A stretch of 14,746 nucleotides of DNA, taken from JAVBNW01 sp031551255. Lineage in GTDB: Bacteria > Bacillota > Clostridia > Christensenellales > UBA1750. Below, one piece after another: positions 1 to 6,696 of this stretch. The notes beneath the pieces were generated by a model. That model saw only the letters and a program-made list of their open reading frames with translations. It was not told where the DNA came from and did no database searches. Within the stretch, counting starts at the first letter, position 1. Each line of letters begins with the position of its first letter. The position numbers and the translations under genes were made by a program. Location of the stretch: assembly GCA_031551255.1 (NCBI GenBank), contig JAVBNW010000134.1:1-14746 (forward strand), read 5' to 3'.

Positions 1-436
1 GGATCGCCCCGCCGGGCAGCGCTTCAAACTGAAAATCCAGCAGCTGGGCGATGGGCTCGCTGCGATCCACTTGGACCTCTTCGCCCTCGAGCAGCAGCGC
101 GCATTCGTAGAGCGTTCCGTCGAGGAAATACACCCATGTATGGTAGTTAACGCCGTCGTACTCTTCGGTAATCACCAGCGCGTTGCCCGGGCCGAGCGGG
201 TTTTCCTCCACGCGCACGGCGCCAAGCTCGTCGTTTTGCCTCAGGCGCACATCCAGATAATTGAGCGCGATGCGCGCGTCGGATTCCGCGTTGCGATTCT
301 CCACCACCTTGGCATAGGCGGTAGAGCCGGATTGGATCAGCGTCATGATGACGATGCCGAATAAGGCGAGCAGCAGCATGACCAGCATCAGCTCCACCAA
401 TGTATAGCCCTTGTTCGCCTGGGAGTCTCTCGTCAC
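1..436 (-). CDS. prepilin-type N-terminal methylation domain protein (partial, runs off left edge)
   Basis: A type IV pilin-like or pseudopilin subunit. After an eight-residue basic leader the protein has a textbook prepilin cleavage site, NKG|YTLVELMLV, with Glu at +5 of the mature protein, followed by a hydrophobic helix of about 20 residues (residues about 10-32). Prepilin peptidase would cut after the Gly, and the helix would anchor the subunit in the membrane or pack it in the filament core. The rest, about 110 residues visible, is a soluble domain with several aromatic residues and two acidic patches; it resembles clostridial proteins annotated DUF4860, which I recognise only loosely. 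The start is a GTG with the ribosome binding site GAGGTGAG, which overlaps the stop codon of the upstream gene, so the two are translationally close. The 3' end lies outside the window. Which pilus position it fills (major or minor) cannot be decided. Confidence 0.82.
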   Translation of the reverse strand, partial: MTRDSQANKGYTLVELMLVMLLLALFGIVIMTLIQSGSTAYAKVVENRNAESDARIALNYLDVRLRQNDELGAVRVEENPLGPGNALVITEEYDGVNYHTWVYFLDGTLYECALLLEGEEVQVDRSEPIAQLLDFQFEALPGGAI

Positions 437-446
437 GCGCTCACCT

Positions 447-770
447 CTATTTCTCGTGCAGCTTGGGCGTCACCGAAATGCTCGGCCGTATGTTGCTTGC
501 AAAAATTTCGTATTGGTAGTAGTAGTTGTCGTAATCCAGTATCACACCGTAGTGATCGCTTACATACTGAAGATCCGGAGGGTAGCTGCCCTCCAGCGCA
601 TAGCACTGCAAAACCGCCGTGGTGATCGCGCGCTCAATCGCGCCGCTCTGCCTCTCCAGAGAGGACGCGGCAAAGTTGTTGATCGGCAGCACCATATAGA
701 TGACCAGCGCGGCCACCATCAGAAGAAGGAGCAGCATCGCGATGCCCTTGGCGTCGAGCGCACGTCTCAT
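447..770 (-). CDS. small tip-like pseudopilin / membrane-anchored protein
   Basis: A 107-residue protein with a short basic N-terminus (MRRALDAKG) and then one hydrophobic helix, GIAMLLLLLMVAALVIYMV (residues about 9-27). The K-G-I-A pattern looks like a prepilin peptidase site, but the +5 position is Leu, not Glu; absence of Glu5 is known from GspK/PilX-type tip subunits, though those are usually much longer. The soluble part (residues about 35-107) contains CYALEGSYPPDLQYV and a tyrosine-rich stretch DYDNYYYQYEIFASN, a pattern I associate with short proteins found beside pilins in Clostridia. The start ATG has the ribosome binding site GAGGTG five bases upstream. It lies between pilC and the GTG-start prepilin, so a role in the same filament is likely. 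The precise function is inference. Confidence 0.75.
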   Translation of the reverse strand: MRRALDAKGIAMLLLLLMVAALVIYMVLPINNFAASSLERQSGAIERAITTAVLQCYALEGSYPPDLQYVSDHYGVILDYDNYYYQYEIFASNIRPSISVTPKLHEK

Positions 771-794
771 CCCATCACCTCAAACTTGCAAACC

Positions 795-810
795 GGCGGA
801 ACGATCCGCC
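795..810 (-). repeat. intercistronic hairpin between pilC and pilin genes
   Basis: Arms GGCGGA and TCCGCC with a four-base loop lie in the 73-bp gap between pilC and the first pilin-like gene. No T-run follows on the minus strand, so this is more likely an RNA stability or processing hairpin than a terminator. It could set different amounts of motor and pilin mRNA (inference). Confidence 0.35.
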
Positions 811-843
811 CGGGCAAAAGACATACCTTTTCAAAAGAAAGCA

Positions 844-1899
844 TTACCCGATGTTCGTCATGATCGAAATCATCGGCAGCATGACCGACAGGAGGATGAC
901 GCCTACCACGACCGACAACACGATGATCAGGAACGGCTCGATGGCGGTCGTCAGCTTTTCGAGCGCGTCGTCGACTTCGTCGTCGTAGATCGCGGCGGCC
1001 TTGAGCATCATTTCATCCAAGAAGCCCGTCGTCTGGCCGACGGTGGTTAAACGGATGAACAGCGTCGGAAAGAGGCCGGTATCCTTGAGAGCCTGGGTTA
1101 AGTCTCCGCCCTCTTGTACCTTTATCCGCACATCTTTGAGGAGGCCGGATGCGTATTGGTTGCCCAGCAGCGCATCCATCGCCTCCAGCGCGGTGAGGAT
1201 GGGCACGCCGGATTTGAGCAGGATGCCCACCGAGCGCGCGAACCTCGCGGTGAGCACGCGGCGGCGCACCGAGCCGGTGATGGGCGAGGTAAGCTTGTGC
1301 TTGGAGTTCATCACCTTGCCGTACTTAGAGGAGCGATACAACGCGTAGAAGCACAGCAGCACTACGATCACCGCCAACAGCCACAGCACGTTGCCCGCCA
1401 GGAAGTTGGCCACCGACATCATGCCCTGCGTAAGCAGAGGCATGGTGCCGCCCATGTTCACGAGAATCTGCTCGAACATCGGCAAAATGCGCAGCACCAG
1501 CAGCGCGATAACGCCCAGCATCAGCGCGGTGAGGATGGCCGGGTAGGTAAGCGCCGAGGACACCTTGCGCTGCACCCGGTGCTCTTTTTCGTAGTAGTCG
1601 GCCATTTGGGCGAACACCACATCCAGGGTGCCCGACTGCTCGCCCACGGTCACCATGCTCGTCAGGTATTCCGGAAACGCGCCCGTCTGGGTCGCGAACG
1701 CCTGCGAGAAGGGTATCTGCTGCTCCATCTGATCGACGACCGCCTGCAAAGACGTCTGCATGCGGCTGTCTTCCGCCTGGCCCAGCAGCATTTCCACGCC
1801 CTGCATCACCGTGATGTCCGAACCGATAATCAGCGACATCTGGCGGCAGAAAATCGAAAGCTCCTTGGATGGAATCGGAGAAAGTTTCTTGTTGGCCAT
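844..1899 (-). CDS. pilC: type IV pilus / type II secretion inner-membrane platform protein (PilC/GspF family)
   Basis: Polytopic platform protein on which the pilus ATPases act. At 351 residues it is somewhat shorter than the usual near 400, because the N-terminal extension is missing. Two homologous T2SSF domains are visible, residues about 13-140 and 215-340; each has the family's GEQSG / VGQTTG-like helix turn (MVTVGEQSGTLDVVF near 82-96, LTTVGQTTGFLDEMM near 284-298). Membrane segments are at about 120-140, 168-188 and 320-345. Start choice: an upstream ATG (1908) overlaps the pilT stop as ATGA, but AGGAG sits directly against it, whereas the ATG at 1899 has AGGAG nine bases upstream, so MANKKLSPIPS is preferred. 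It is translationally linked to pilT. Family identity is firm; pilus rather than type II secretion is inferred from PilT next door. Confidence 0.93.
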   Translation of the reverse strand: MANKKLSPIPSKELSIFCRQMSLIIGSDITVMQGVEMLLGQAEDSRMQTSLQAVVDQMEQQIPFSQAFATQTGAFPEYLTSMVTVGEQSGTLDVVFAQMADYYEKEHRVQRKVSSALTYPAILTALMLGVIALLVLRILPMFEQILVNMGGTMPLLTQGMMSVANFLAGNVLWLLAVIVVLLCFYALYRSSKYGKVMNSKHKLTSPITGSVRRRVLTARFARSVGILLKSGVPILTALEAMDALLGNQYASGLLKDVRIKVQEGGDLTQALKDTGLFPTLFIRLTTVGQTTGFLDEMMLKAAAIYDDEVDDALEKLTTAIEPFLIIVLSVVVGVILLSVMLPMISIMTNIG

Positions 1900-1904
1900 A
1901 CCCA

Positions 1905-2978
1905 TCATCTCCTGGCGAGAAATTGTTGCAGTAGCTGGGGATCTTGCGTGCGCAGCTGCGCCTCTTCCATGGTGATAATCCCGTCGCGCACGAGGCGCGC
2001 GATGTCCATTTCAAGCAATTGCATCCCCTGTGCCTGACCGGTTTGCATGACCGAGTTGATTTGGTAGTGCTTTCCTTCGCGGATCAGGTTGCGGATGGCG
2101 GGGTTGATCACCATCACCTCGCAGGCGGGCACGATGCCGGTCTTATCCTGCCTGGGGATCAACTGCTGGCTGATCACGCCCTCGAGCACCGCCGCCAGCT
2201 GCGCGCGCACCTGGTTTTGCTGCCCTGCGGGGAAGGCGTCGATCACGCGGTCGATAGACTTGGCCGCGCCGACCGTGTGCAGCGTGGAAAGCACCAGATG
2301 GCCCGTTTCCGCGGCGGTAAGCGCGATGGAGATCGTCTCGGCGTCGCGCATCTCGCCCACCATGATCACATCCGGATCCTCGCGCAACGCCGCGCGCAAC
2401 GCCGACGCGAACGAGGGCGCATCCTCGCCGATCTCCCTTTGCGTAACCAGCGACATCTTATGCCTGTGCAGGTACTCAAGGGGATCTTCGATGGTGATGA
2501 TGTGGTAGGCGTTTTGTTCGTTGATCACATCCAGCATCGCCGCCAGCGTGGTAGACTTGCCCGAACCCGTAGCGCCGGTGGCGAGGATCAGCCCGCGCGT
2601 GCGCTGCGTAAACTGCGCGAGCGCCGCGGGCAGGCCCAGGTTTTTAAGCTTGGGGATTTCAAAGGGCAGCGCGCGTAGCGCGATCGCATAGGTGCCGCGT
2701 TGGCTGTAGATATTGCAGCGGAAGCGCCCAAGGCCCGCGCGGGAAAACGAAAAATCGAGCGTCTTGTCTTCCTCAAGGCGGGCAAACTGCTTTTCCGTAA
2801 GCAGCGATCGCGTGATTTCCAGCGTCATTTCGGGCGAAACACGCTCGGTGCCCGGCAGGGTGAACAGCGCCGACCTTAGCCGCATGACCGGCTGGCTGCC
2901 CGCGCAAAGGTGAAGATCCGTCGCTCCGGCCTTGCAGCTGTATTCGAGCAGCCCGTCAAATACGGGAAGTTGAGACAT
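1905..2978 (-). CDS. pilT: type IV pilus retraction ATPase PilT
   Basis: A hexameric secretion ATPase of the PilT type, 357 residues, the normal length. Visible motifs in order: Walker A GATGSGKST (135-143), Asp box IITIEDPLEYLHRHK (160-174), Walker B DPDVIMVGEMRD (201-212), His box TAAETGHLVLSTLHT (221-235), and AIRNLIREGK (294-303), the C-terminal signature that separates PilT from PilB. There is no tetracysteine zinc site as in PilB/GspE. The ATG at 2978 is preferred because AGGAGG lies five bases upstream; the alternative GTG at 2984 overlaps that ribosome binding site. It is the first gene of the operon and overlaps pilC. PilT normally disassembles the pilus to power twitching or DNA uptake; the PilB partner is not in this window, so extension must be driven from another locus or by this ATPase. 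Confidence 0.95.
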   Translation of the reverse strand: MSQLPVFDGLLEYSCKAGATDLHLCAGSQPVMRLRSALFTLPGTERVSPEMTLEITRSLLTEKQFARLEEDKTLDFSFSRAGLGRFRCNIYSQRGTYAIALRALPFEIPKLKNLGLPAALAQFTQRTRGLILATGATGSGKSTTLAAMLDVINEQNAYHIITIEDPLEYLHRHKMSLVTQREIGEDAPSFASALRAALREDPDVIMVGEMRDAETISIALTAAETGHLVLSTLHTVGAAKSIDRVIDAFPAGQQNQVRAQLAAVLEGVISQQLIPRQDKTGIVPACEVMVINPAIRNLIREGKHYQINSVMQTGQAQGMQLLEMDIARLVRDGIITMEEAQLRTQDPQLLQQFLARR

Positions 2979-3342
2979 GGGCACCTCCTGTTAGGCGCAG
3001 GAACCGCACTCACAGCCCGACGCCCTCCGCCTCTTTCGCCCCGCGGCCGAATGTAGGCAAGGTCGTCGCGCTGAAAACACAAACCCCCACGATGAATATG
3101 TTGCCAGTATACAAAAAATCACCGGGAAACACAAGCGAAGTTTCGAGCGTCAGTCACACATGGCCCCTCATATCGCGCCCAATGGGGATCTTGCTGCGGA
3201 TTTGGCGCACCGAATTGTGGTATGCAAGCATACATTGATATCGCATGAACATCACCGGCCTCGCTGAGCCTGCGCGCAATGTGGGGGCGGCCATCAATCC
3301 CCATTATGCGGGCCAACCCGCCCGCCAAGGAGGCGGTCCGTC
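2979..3342. other. divergent intergenic region between pilT and the plus-strand surface-type gene
   Basis: About 360 bp without a convincing gene. It holds the pilT ribosome binding site, the candidate pilT promoter, and a perfect palindrome GTATGC-AA-GCATAC at 3220-3233 that could be an operator for either direction. I see no clear -35/-10 pair for the plus-strand gene. Short open frames on both strands here lack ribosome binding sites. Confidence 0.5.
3106..3134 (-). promoter_or_regulatory. candidate sigma-A promoter for the pilT-pilC-pilin operon
   Basis: Minus-strand -10 TATACT (3106-3111, 5/6 match) and -35 TTGTGT (3129-3134, 3/6) are 17 bp apart. It faces pilT and would give a leader of about 120 bases. 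Prediction by eye only. Confidence 0.4.
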
Positions 3343-4734
3343 GTGCCGTTTGTTCCCCCGCCCCCGCTCGTCGCCGCCGCGGTTCCGGTAACGAGCATGA
3401 GTGAGCTTATCGCCGCCGCCGCAAACGCCACCGGCCCGGCAGCGGTTTCGATACAGAACGATTTTGCCGGCAACGGCAGCATCGCGGTTTCCTATGATTT
3501 CGCCGTACTTGGCAACGCGCACGTGCTTACGTCCGAGATGACGTTCACAGGCATGGGCGATGTATACGTCAAGGATCTGACGATCACCAGTGGGTGCCTA
3601 CATGCCAACACGATTACCGGCGCGCTGGTACTGGACGGCGTGGTGTCCGTCACGGCCAGCGACGATTTTCTCGACGGCATCACTGCGAAAAGCCTTATCA
3701 TCTTGGGTTCCGCCGTCGTAATAGCGGATGGCGGCAATTTTTCGGCGCGCGGCATATTCGTGCAGGGCGATATGACGCTAGAGCCCGGCGCCAAGGTCGC
3801 GGCGCGCGGCGGCATCACGCAGGGCTCCAGCAGCAACGGCGGAAACGGCTTACAAACGCAGGGCATGCTTTCCGTAGGCGCGAACGCGCGCGTCCTCGCG
3901 GCGGGAGGGGGCTCCTCCTTGGGCAACGGCGGAAACGGCATGATATGCGGTACAGGTATGACGGCACATAATGCGGCGTGGATCACGGGCATCGGCGGCA
4001 ACGGCGCCGCCAAGGGCGGAAACGGCATCCTGATCGGCACGCTGAGCGCGCCCGGCCCGTTGAGCGTGCCGCAAGGCGAGTATCCGCGCTTGGTAGGGCG
4101 CGGGGGCGGCAAGCAAAGCAGCGACTCCGCGACGGATGGCAACGGCTTTGTGACGGCGCTCGCGCAAGAGGCGACCATCATCGGCGATTTCACGGCGGAT
4201 TCGAGCTATGCTCCGGCCCTCTCCGGCACGGGCCCGGGCGGGTTTGTCATCTATAACGCTTCAGGGGCGGCGCCTCTGTTTATTCTAGAAATGTTGGAGC
4301 CCAGGCCGATCGACCTGTATTACGGCAACGGGGTCAACGCGCCGAAGAACGTATTCTTCGCTCAGGAAACGCTGGCATTCTTCCTCGACAGCTTGCGCCT
4401 TAGCCTTTCCTGCGGGCAAAGTGCGACGCTCTCCATTGCGGCCATCTTTCCGGAAGAATCTGTGCACGGCCCCGTTTCCTGGTCGTCCACCAACCCTTCC
4501 GTCGCGTCGGTTATCCCTTCGGTTGGCGGGCTGTCGGCCGTCGTGTTGGCAGGCTCGCAAGAAGGATCTGCCGCCATCGTCGCACGCATGGCGCGGCCCG
4601 TCGGCGACGATCTTCTTGAGGCCGCGCTGGTTTACGTGAGCTGTCCCTCACCACCCAACCCCACCCCGGGCCGCGACGTACGCTTTCGGCGGTGCCGGCG
4701 CAGGTTCCTCCCTTCGCAGCGTCATCCCTGTTAA
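3343..4734 (+). CDS. glycine-rich beta-helix-like protein with C-terminal BIG2-like domain; 3' end probably frameshifted
   Basis: A 463-residue open frame starting at GTG with AAGGAGG nine bases upstream. Residues about 20-150 are rich in short beta-strand-like segments (VKDLTITSG, ALVLDGVVSV, KSLIILGSAVVI), as in right-handed beta-helix or adhesin passengers. Residues about 165-275 carry recurring GGNG turns (NGGNG, GGNG, KGGNG, DGNG), the first ones about 29-30 residues apart. Residues about 345-435 look like a bacterial Ig-like BIG2 domain (LRLSLSCGQSATLSI, VSWSSTNPSVASV). Surface location would be expected, yet no signal peptide or transmembrane anchor is visible, and the in-frame upstream region (back to a stop at 3265) supplies none. 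The last 20 or so residues are arginine-rich and unlike the rest, while another frame continues sensibly to 4867 (see finding). It is isolated and oriented against its neighbours. Function unknown; possibly a decaying adhesin. Confidence 0.72.
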   Translation: MPFVPPPPLVAAAVPVTSMSELIAAAANATGPAAVSIQNDFAGNGSIAVSYDFAVLGNAHVLTSEMTFTGMGDVYVKDLTITSGCLHANTITGALVLDGVVSVTASDDFLDGITAKSLIILGSAVVIADGGNFSARGIFVQGDMTLEPGAKVAARGGITQGSSSNGGNGLQTQGMLSVGANARVLAAGGGSSLGNGGNGMICGTGMTAHNAAWITGIGGNGAAKGGNGILIGTLSAPGPLSVPQGEYPRLVGRGGGKQSSDSATDGNGFVTALAQEATIIGDFTADSSYAPALSGTGPGGFVIYNASGAAPLFILEMLEPRPIDLYYGNGVNAPKNVFFAQETLAFFLDSLRLSLSCGQSATLSIAAIFPEESVHGPVSWSSTNPSVASVIPSVGGLSAVVLAGSQEGSAAIVARMARPVGDDLLEAALVYVSCPSPPNPTPGRDVRFRRCRRRFLPSQRHPC

Positions 4735-4867
4735 AATATCGCATGGACATGAAGAAACGATGCCCGTAGGCATCGCACAGACCGATGAGAGAGTCCGCAG
4801 GTGGAGCTCTACTCCACGCCCGCCAGAACATTTTCCCAATTATTTCATTGAACTTTTCAAGAGCTAG
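4645..4867 (+). pseudogene. probable out-of-frame 3' continuation of the surface-type gene
   Basis: From about 4673 the second plus frame reads ATYAFGGAGAGSSLRSVIPV and runs on to a TAG at 4865-4867, ending FPNYFIELFKS. This is far more protein-like than the annotated frame there, which turns arginine-rich (VRFRRCRRRF) and stops at 4734. The switch falls in or near a C-rich stretch (4651-4672), where a one-base insertion or two-base loss would suffice. It may be a real mutation or a sequencing or assembly error. A caution: a hairpin repeat at 4758-4775 lies inside this frame, so part of the open stretch could be chance. Confidence 0.45.
4758..4775. repeat. short palindromic repeat, copy 1
   Basis: Arms CGATGCC and GGCATCG with loop CGTA. 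The same hairpin recurs about 150 bp downstream (4908-4927) with only the loop and one flanking pair changed, suggesting a dispersed intergenic hairpin family. Confidence 0.5.
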
Positions 4868-4907
4868 CTACCGGAGAGCTTTATCGCAACCTTTGTCAAT
4901 ATATTGA

Positions 4908-4927
4908 GCGATGCCCGCAGGCATCGC
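4908..4927. repeat. short palindromic repeat, copy 2
   Basis: A perfect 8-bp stem, GCGATGCC and GGCATCGC, with loop CGCA; second copy of the hairpin at 4758-4775. It sits just downstream of the nitroreductase gene on the minus strand and may also help end that transcript, although no T-run follows. Confidence 0.55.
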
Positions 4928-4933
4928 AGGGGC

Positions 4934-4952
4934 CGGGGGACGCAGTCCCCCG
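4934..4952 (-). terminator. GC-rich hairpin downstream of the nitroreductase gene
   Basis: A perfect 8-bp stem CGGGGGAC / GTCCCCCG with a three-base loop, 25 bp beyond the nitroreductase stop. It is a strong structure but lacks a T-tract, so it is either a weak terminator, a 3'-end stabiliser, or part of a composite repeat together with the adjoining hairpin at 4908-4927. Confidence 0.4.
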
Positions 4953-4976
4953 ACTTCGCCTCTGCGATTCCAGACC

Positions 4977-5561
4977 TCAGCGCACGATGTGCACCGTGCC
5001 CTCCTTGCGCGCGGGGGGCGTCGTTTCTTTTGCAATATAGCCGATCGCCGCGGCGGAGCAGATCGTATGTTCGCGTGGAATGCCCAATTGATATAAAAAC
5101 GTGCGCACGCCCTCGTCGTTTCTAAGCCAATGCAACTGATTGATGTAGCAGCTGCCCAGCTTAAGAGACTGTGCCGCGAGAAAGATGTTTTCCAGCGCAA
5201 GCGCGCAATCTGCCATCGCATTCTCGTAGTTCGGGCGGTTGGAGGCGACGATCAGCGTCGGCGCGCGATAATAGAAGTTGTAATCCGTGCGCTGCGCGCT
5301 CGCCTTCGCGCTCAGTTTGGCAGGGTAGTCGTCATCCGGAATCCAGGTCTGAAACCCTTTGCTCACCAGTTCGTTGAGCTTAAGCAACAAGTCCTTGCTC
5401 TGAATGGCCGTAAACAGCCAGCTTTGGTTATTGCCGCCGCTGGGCGCCCATATGGCGGCCTCGAGCAGCGCGTCGAGCTGTTCGGGCTCGATCTGCGCCT
5501 CTAAAAAGGCGCGCGTGCTCCTGCGAACACGGATGCAATCGAGCACATCGTTGCGCAGCAT
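4977..5561 (-). CDS. nitroreductase family protein
   Basis: A 194-residue FMN-dependent nitroreductase-like oxidoreductase, expected to be a cytoplasmic dimer that uses NAD(P)H to reduce nitro compounds, quinones or similar acceptors. Recognisable family features are the N-terminal IRVRRSTRAF (10-19), where the Arg/Ser residues contact the FMN phosphate, AAIWAPSGGNNQSWLF (35-50), the conserved APSGxNxQ loop, and a C-terminal glycine motif AAAIGYIA. The ATG at 5561 has GGAGG five bases upstream; a second ATG at 5576 overlaps the glyoxalase stop but would place the ribosome binding site inside the gene. It is the last gene of the run that begins with parA, 14 bp after the glyoxalase-like gene, and is followed by hairpins. 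The true substrate cannot be told from sequence. Confidence 0.87.
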   Translation of the reverse strand: MLRNDVLDCIRVRRSTRAFLEAQIEPEQLDALLEAAIWAPSGGNNQSWLFTAIQSKDLLLKLNELVSKGFQTWIPDDDYPAKLSAKASAQRTDYNFYYRAPTLIVASNRPNYENAMADCALALENIFLAAQSLKLGSCYINQLHWLRNDEGVRTFLYQLGIPREHTICSAAAIGYIAKETTPPARKEGTVHIVR

Positions 5562-5575
5562 CGTCCCCTCCCCCA

Positions 5576-5950
5576 TCAGTGATCGCGCGTGGGGACTACC
5601 TCCAGCCAGTACCCGTCCGGATCTTCGATGAAGTAGATGCCCATGCTCTCGTTTTCGTAACAGATGCAACCCATCTTCTCGTGCAGCGCGTGCGCGGCCT
5701 CATAATCTTCCGCGATAAAGCCCAGGTGAATCTCGTTTTCGCCAAGGTCATATTTCTCGGGATGGTCGCGCAGCCACGTCAGCTCCAGCTGCCAATCGCT
5801 CTGCCCATCCCCTAAAAATACCAGCCTAAAGCTGCCGTCCTGCGCGTTATGCTCGCGCACGATCGAAAGATCCAACGCTTCCTTATAAAATGCGAGGGAC
5901 TTTTCCATGTCGGTGATGTTGATGTTGTTATGATTCATGCAAAATTTCAT
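5576..5950 (-). CDS. glyoxalase I-like VOC family protein
   Basis: A 124-residue vicinal-oxygen-chelate protein. It aligns by eye with the metal-ligand pattern of Ni/Zn glyoxalase I: His7 (MNHNNINITDMEKS), Glu56 (WQLELT), His75 (EIHLGF) and Glu117 (YWLEVVP), spaced almost exactly as in E. coli GloA (His5, Glu56, His74, Glu122). It also has the family's DPDGYWLEV C-terminal motif. Glyoxalase I isomerises the hemithioacetal of methylglyoxal and a thiol (glutathione, or bacillithiol in some Bacillota) to an acylthiol. The start ATG follows AGGAGGAGTAGG. It lies five bp after the MBL-fold gene and one base short of the alternative nitroreductase ATG. Lactoylglutathione lyase activity is the best guess, but VOC proteins are diverse. 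Confidence 0.87.
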   Translation of the reverse strand: MKFCMNHNNINITDMEKSLAFYKEALDLSIVREHNAQDGSFRLVFLGDGQSDWQLELTWLRDHPEKYDLGENEIHLGFIAEDYEAAHALHEKMGCICYENESMGIYFIEDPDGYWLEVVPTRDH

Positions 5951-5955
5951 GTTTC

Positions 5956-6687
5956 CTACTCCTCCTGTATGATATATTGCTGACCGCGTGCAGTCATGGG
6001 TACGATCAGCGTGCCGCGCTGTTGGGTGCGGCGCGCGTAGTCGTTCACGAGCTCCGGCTGGTTCATCGTGTGCATCGGAACAAACACTTTGGGTTTGACC
6101 GACAGCACGAAGTAATTGGCTCCTGCATCGTAGAAAGACTTTTGCCGGGGATCCACCGGGAAGAATGCAATGTCGAACGGCGCCTTTTTCGCCTCGGCAA
6201 TGATCGGCTCCATCTCCCGCTTAAAATCCGTCTCCGATTGGGCGATTTCCATAGGCGTCGATTCCTCACGCCAATGCCACCAGTTTAGATCCCCCGCGTG
6301 GAAGATGCGCAAACCGCCGGTTTCGACCAAAAAGGACGCCCCCAGGTCTGTGGACCCATAAGCCCATATCATCATTCCCTCCCGCTCGAGCGCCTCGCCC
6401 GGACGCAAACGAAAGCCGGGGTGTTCGGAGCCGATATCGTCGGATAAAAAGTATTCGGCCTTTACGCTGTCCGCCCAGCCGAAAATCGCAGGGTTGAAGT
6501 GATCGCCGTGCCCATGGCTTACAAATACGCTCACGCGCCCGTAGGGGCCCAGCTCTGCGCGGGTGATCACGCCGTGCGCCAGATCGCGCCGCTCGGCATT
6601 ATCGTTATAGTAATCAAAAATCATCATATGTCCGTCCTGTGCAACCGCAAACCCACTGTGATCGAGGTAAGTAATCGTCGCGCCCAT
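5956..6687 (-). CDS. MBL-fold metallo-hydrolase (UlaG-like)
   Basis: A 243-residue metallo-beta-lactamase-fold protein. The metal motif HGHGDH is at 58-63, the second-metal ligands appear as HAGD (His130, Asp133), and a late His206 sits in VPMHTMNQ. The start, ATITYLDHSGFAV, and the HAGDLNWWHW motif resemble the single-domain group near UlaG/RNase Z-like hydrolases rather than beta-lactamases or glyoxalase II. The start ATG has AAGGAGG four bases upstream. It follows the parB stop by nine bp and precedes the glyoxalase-like gene by five bp, so it is almost certainly cotranscribed with both. Its neighbours suggest a detoxifying hydrolase, for example of a thioester or phosphodiester, but the substrate is unknown. 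Confidence 0.88.
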   Translation of the reverse strand: MGATITYLDHSGFAVAQDGHMMIFDYYNDNAERRDLAHGVITRAELGPYGRVSVFVSHGHGDHFNPAIFGWADSVKAEYFLSDDIGSEHPGFRLRPGEALEREGMMIWAYGSTDLGASFLVETGGLRIFHAGDLNWWHWREESTPMEIAQSETDFKREMEPIIAEAKKAPFDIAFFPVDPRQKSFYDAGANYFVLSVKPKVFVPMHTMNQPELVNDYARRTQQRGTLIVPMTARGQQYIIQEE

Positions 6688-6696
6688 AAGTCCTCC

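Larger units (their letters stand above)
4735..4976. other. convergent intergenic region with hairpins
   Basis: About 240 bp between the convergent surface-type gene and the nitroreductase. It contains the possible frameshifted continuation (to 4867), two copies of a GATGCC/GGCATC hairpin and one GC-rich hairpin. No other gene is seen. Confidence 0.5.

Noticed and set aside
1114..2037. Long open frame of 307 codons on the plus strand opposite pilC
   Set aside because: His/Arg-rich composition, no ribosome binding site, and lies wholly antisense to a clear PilC/PilT coding region; typical shadow frame in GC-rich DNA.
3160..3267. Short plus-strand open frame of 35 codons upstream of the surface-type gene, same frame
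   Set aside because: No ribosome binding site, no signal sequence and a stop at 3265; it does not supply the missing N-terminus.
3492..4193. Minus-strand open frame of 233 codons opposite the surface-type gene
   Set aside because: Proline-rich shadow of the GC-rich sense gene with no recognisable domain or ribosome binding site.
4908..4952. CRISPR-like repetition
   Set aside because: Only two hairpin copies 150 bp apart with no regular spacers; no CRISPR array or cas gene anywhere in the window.
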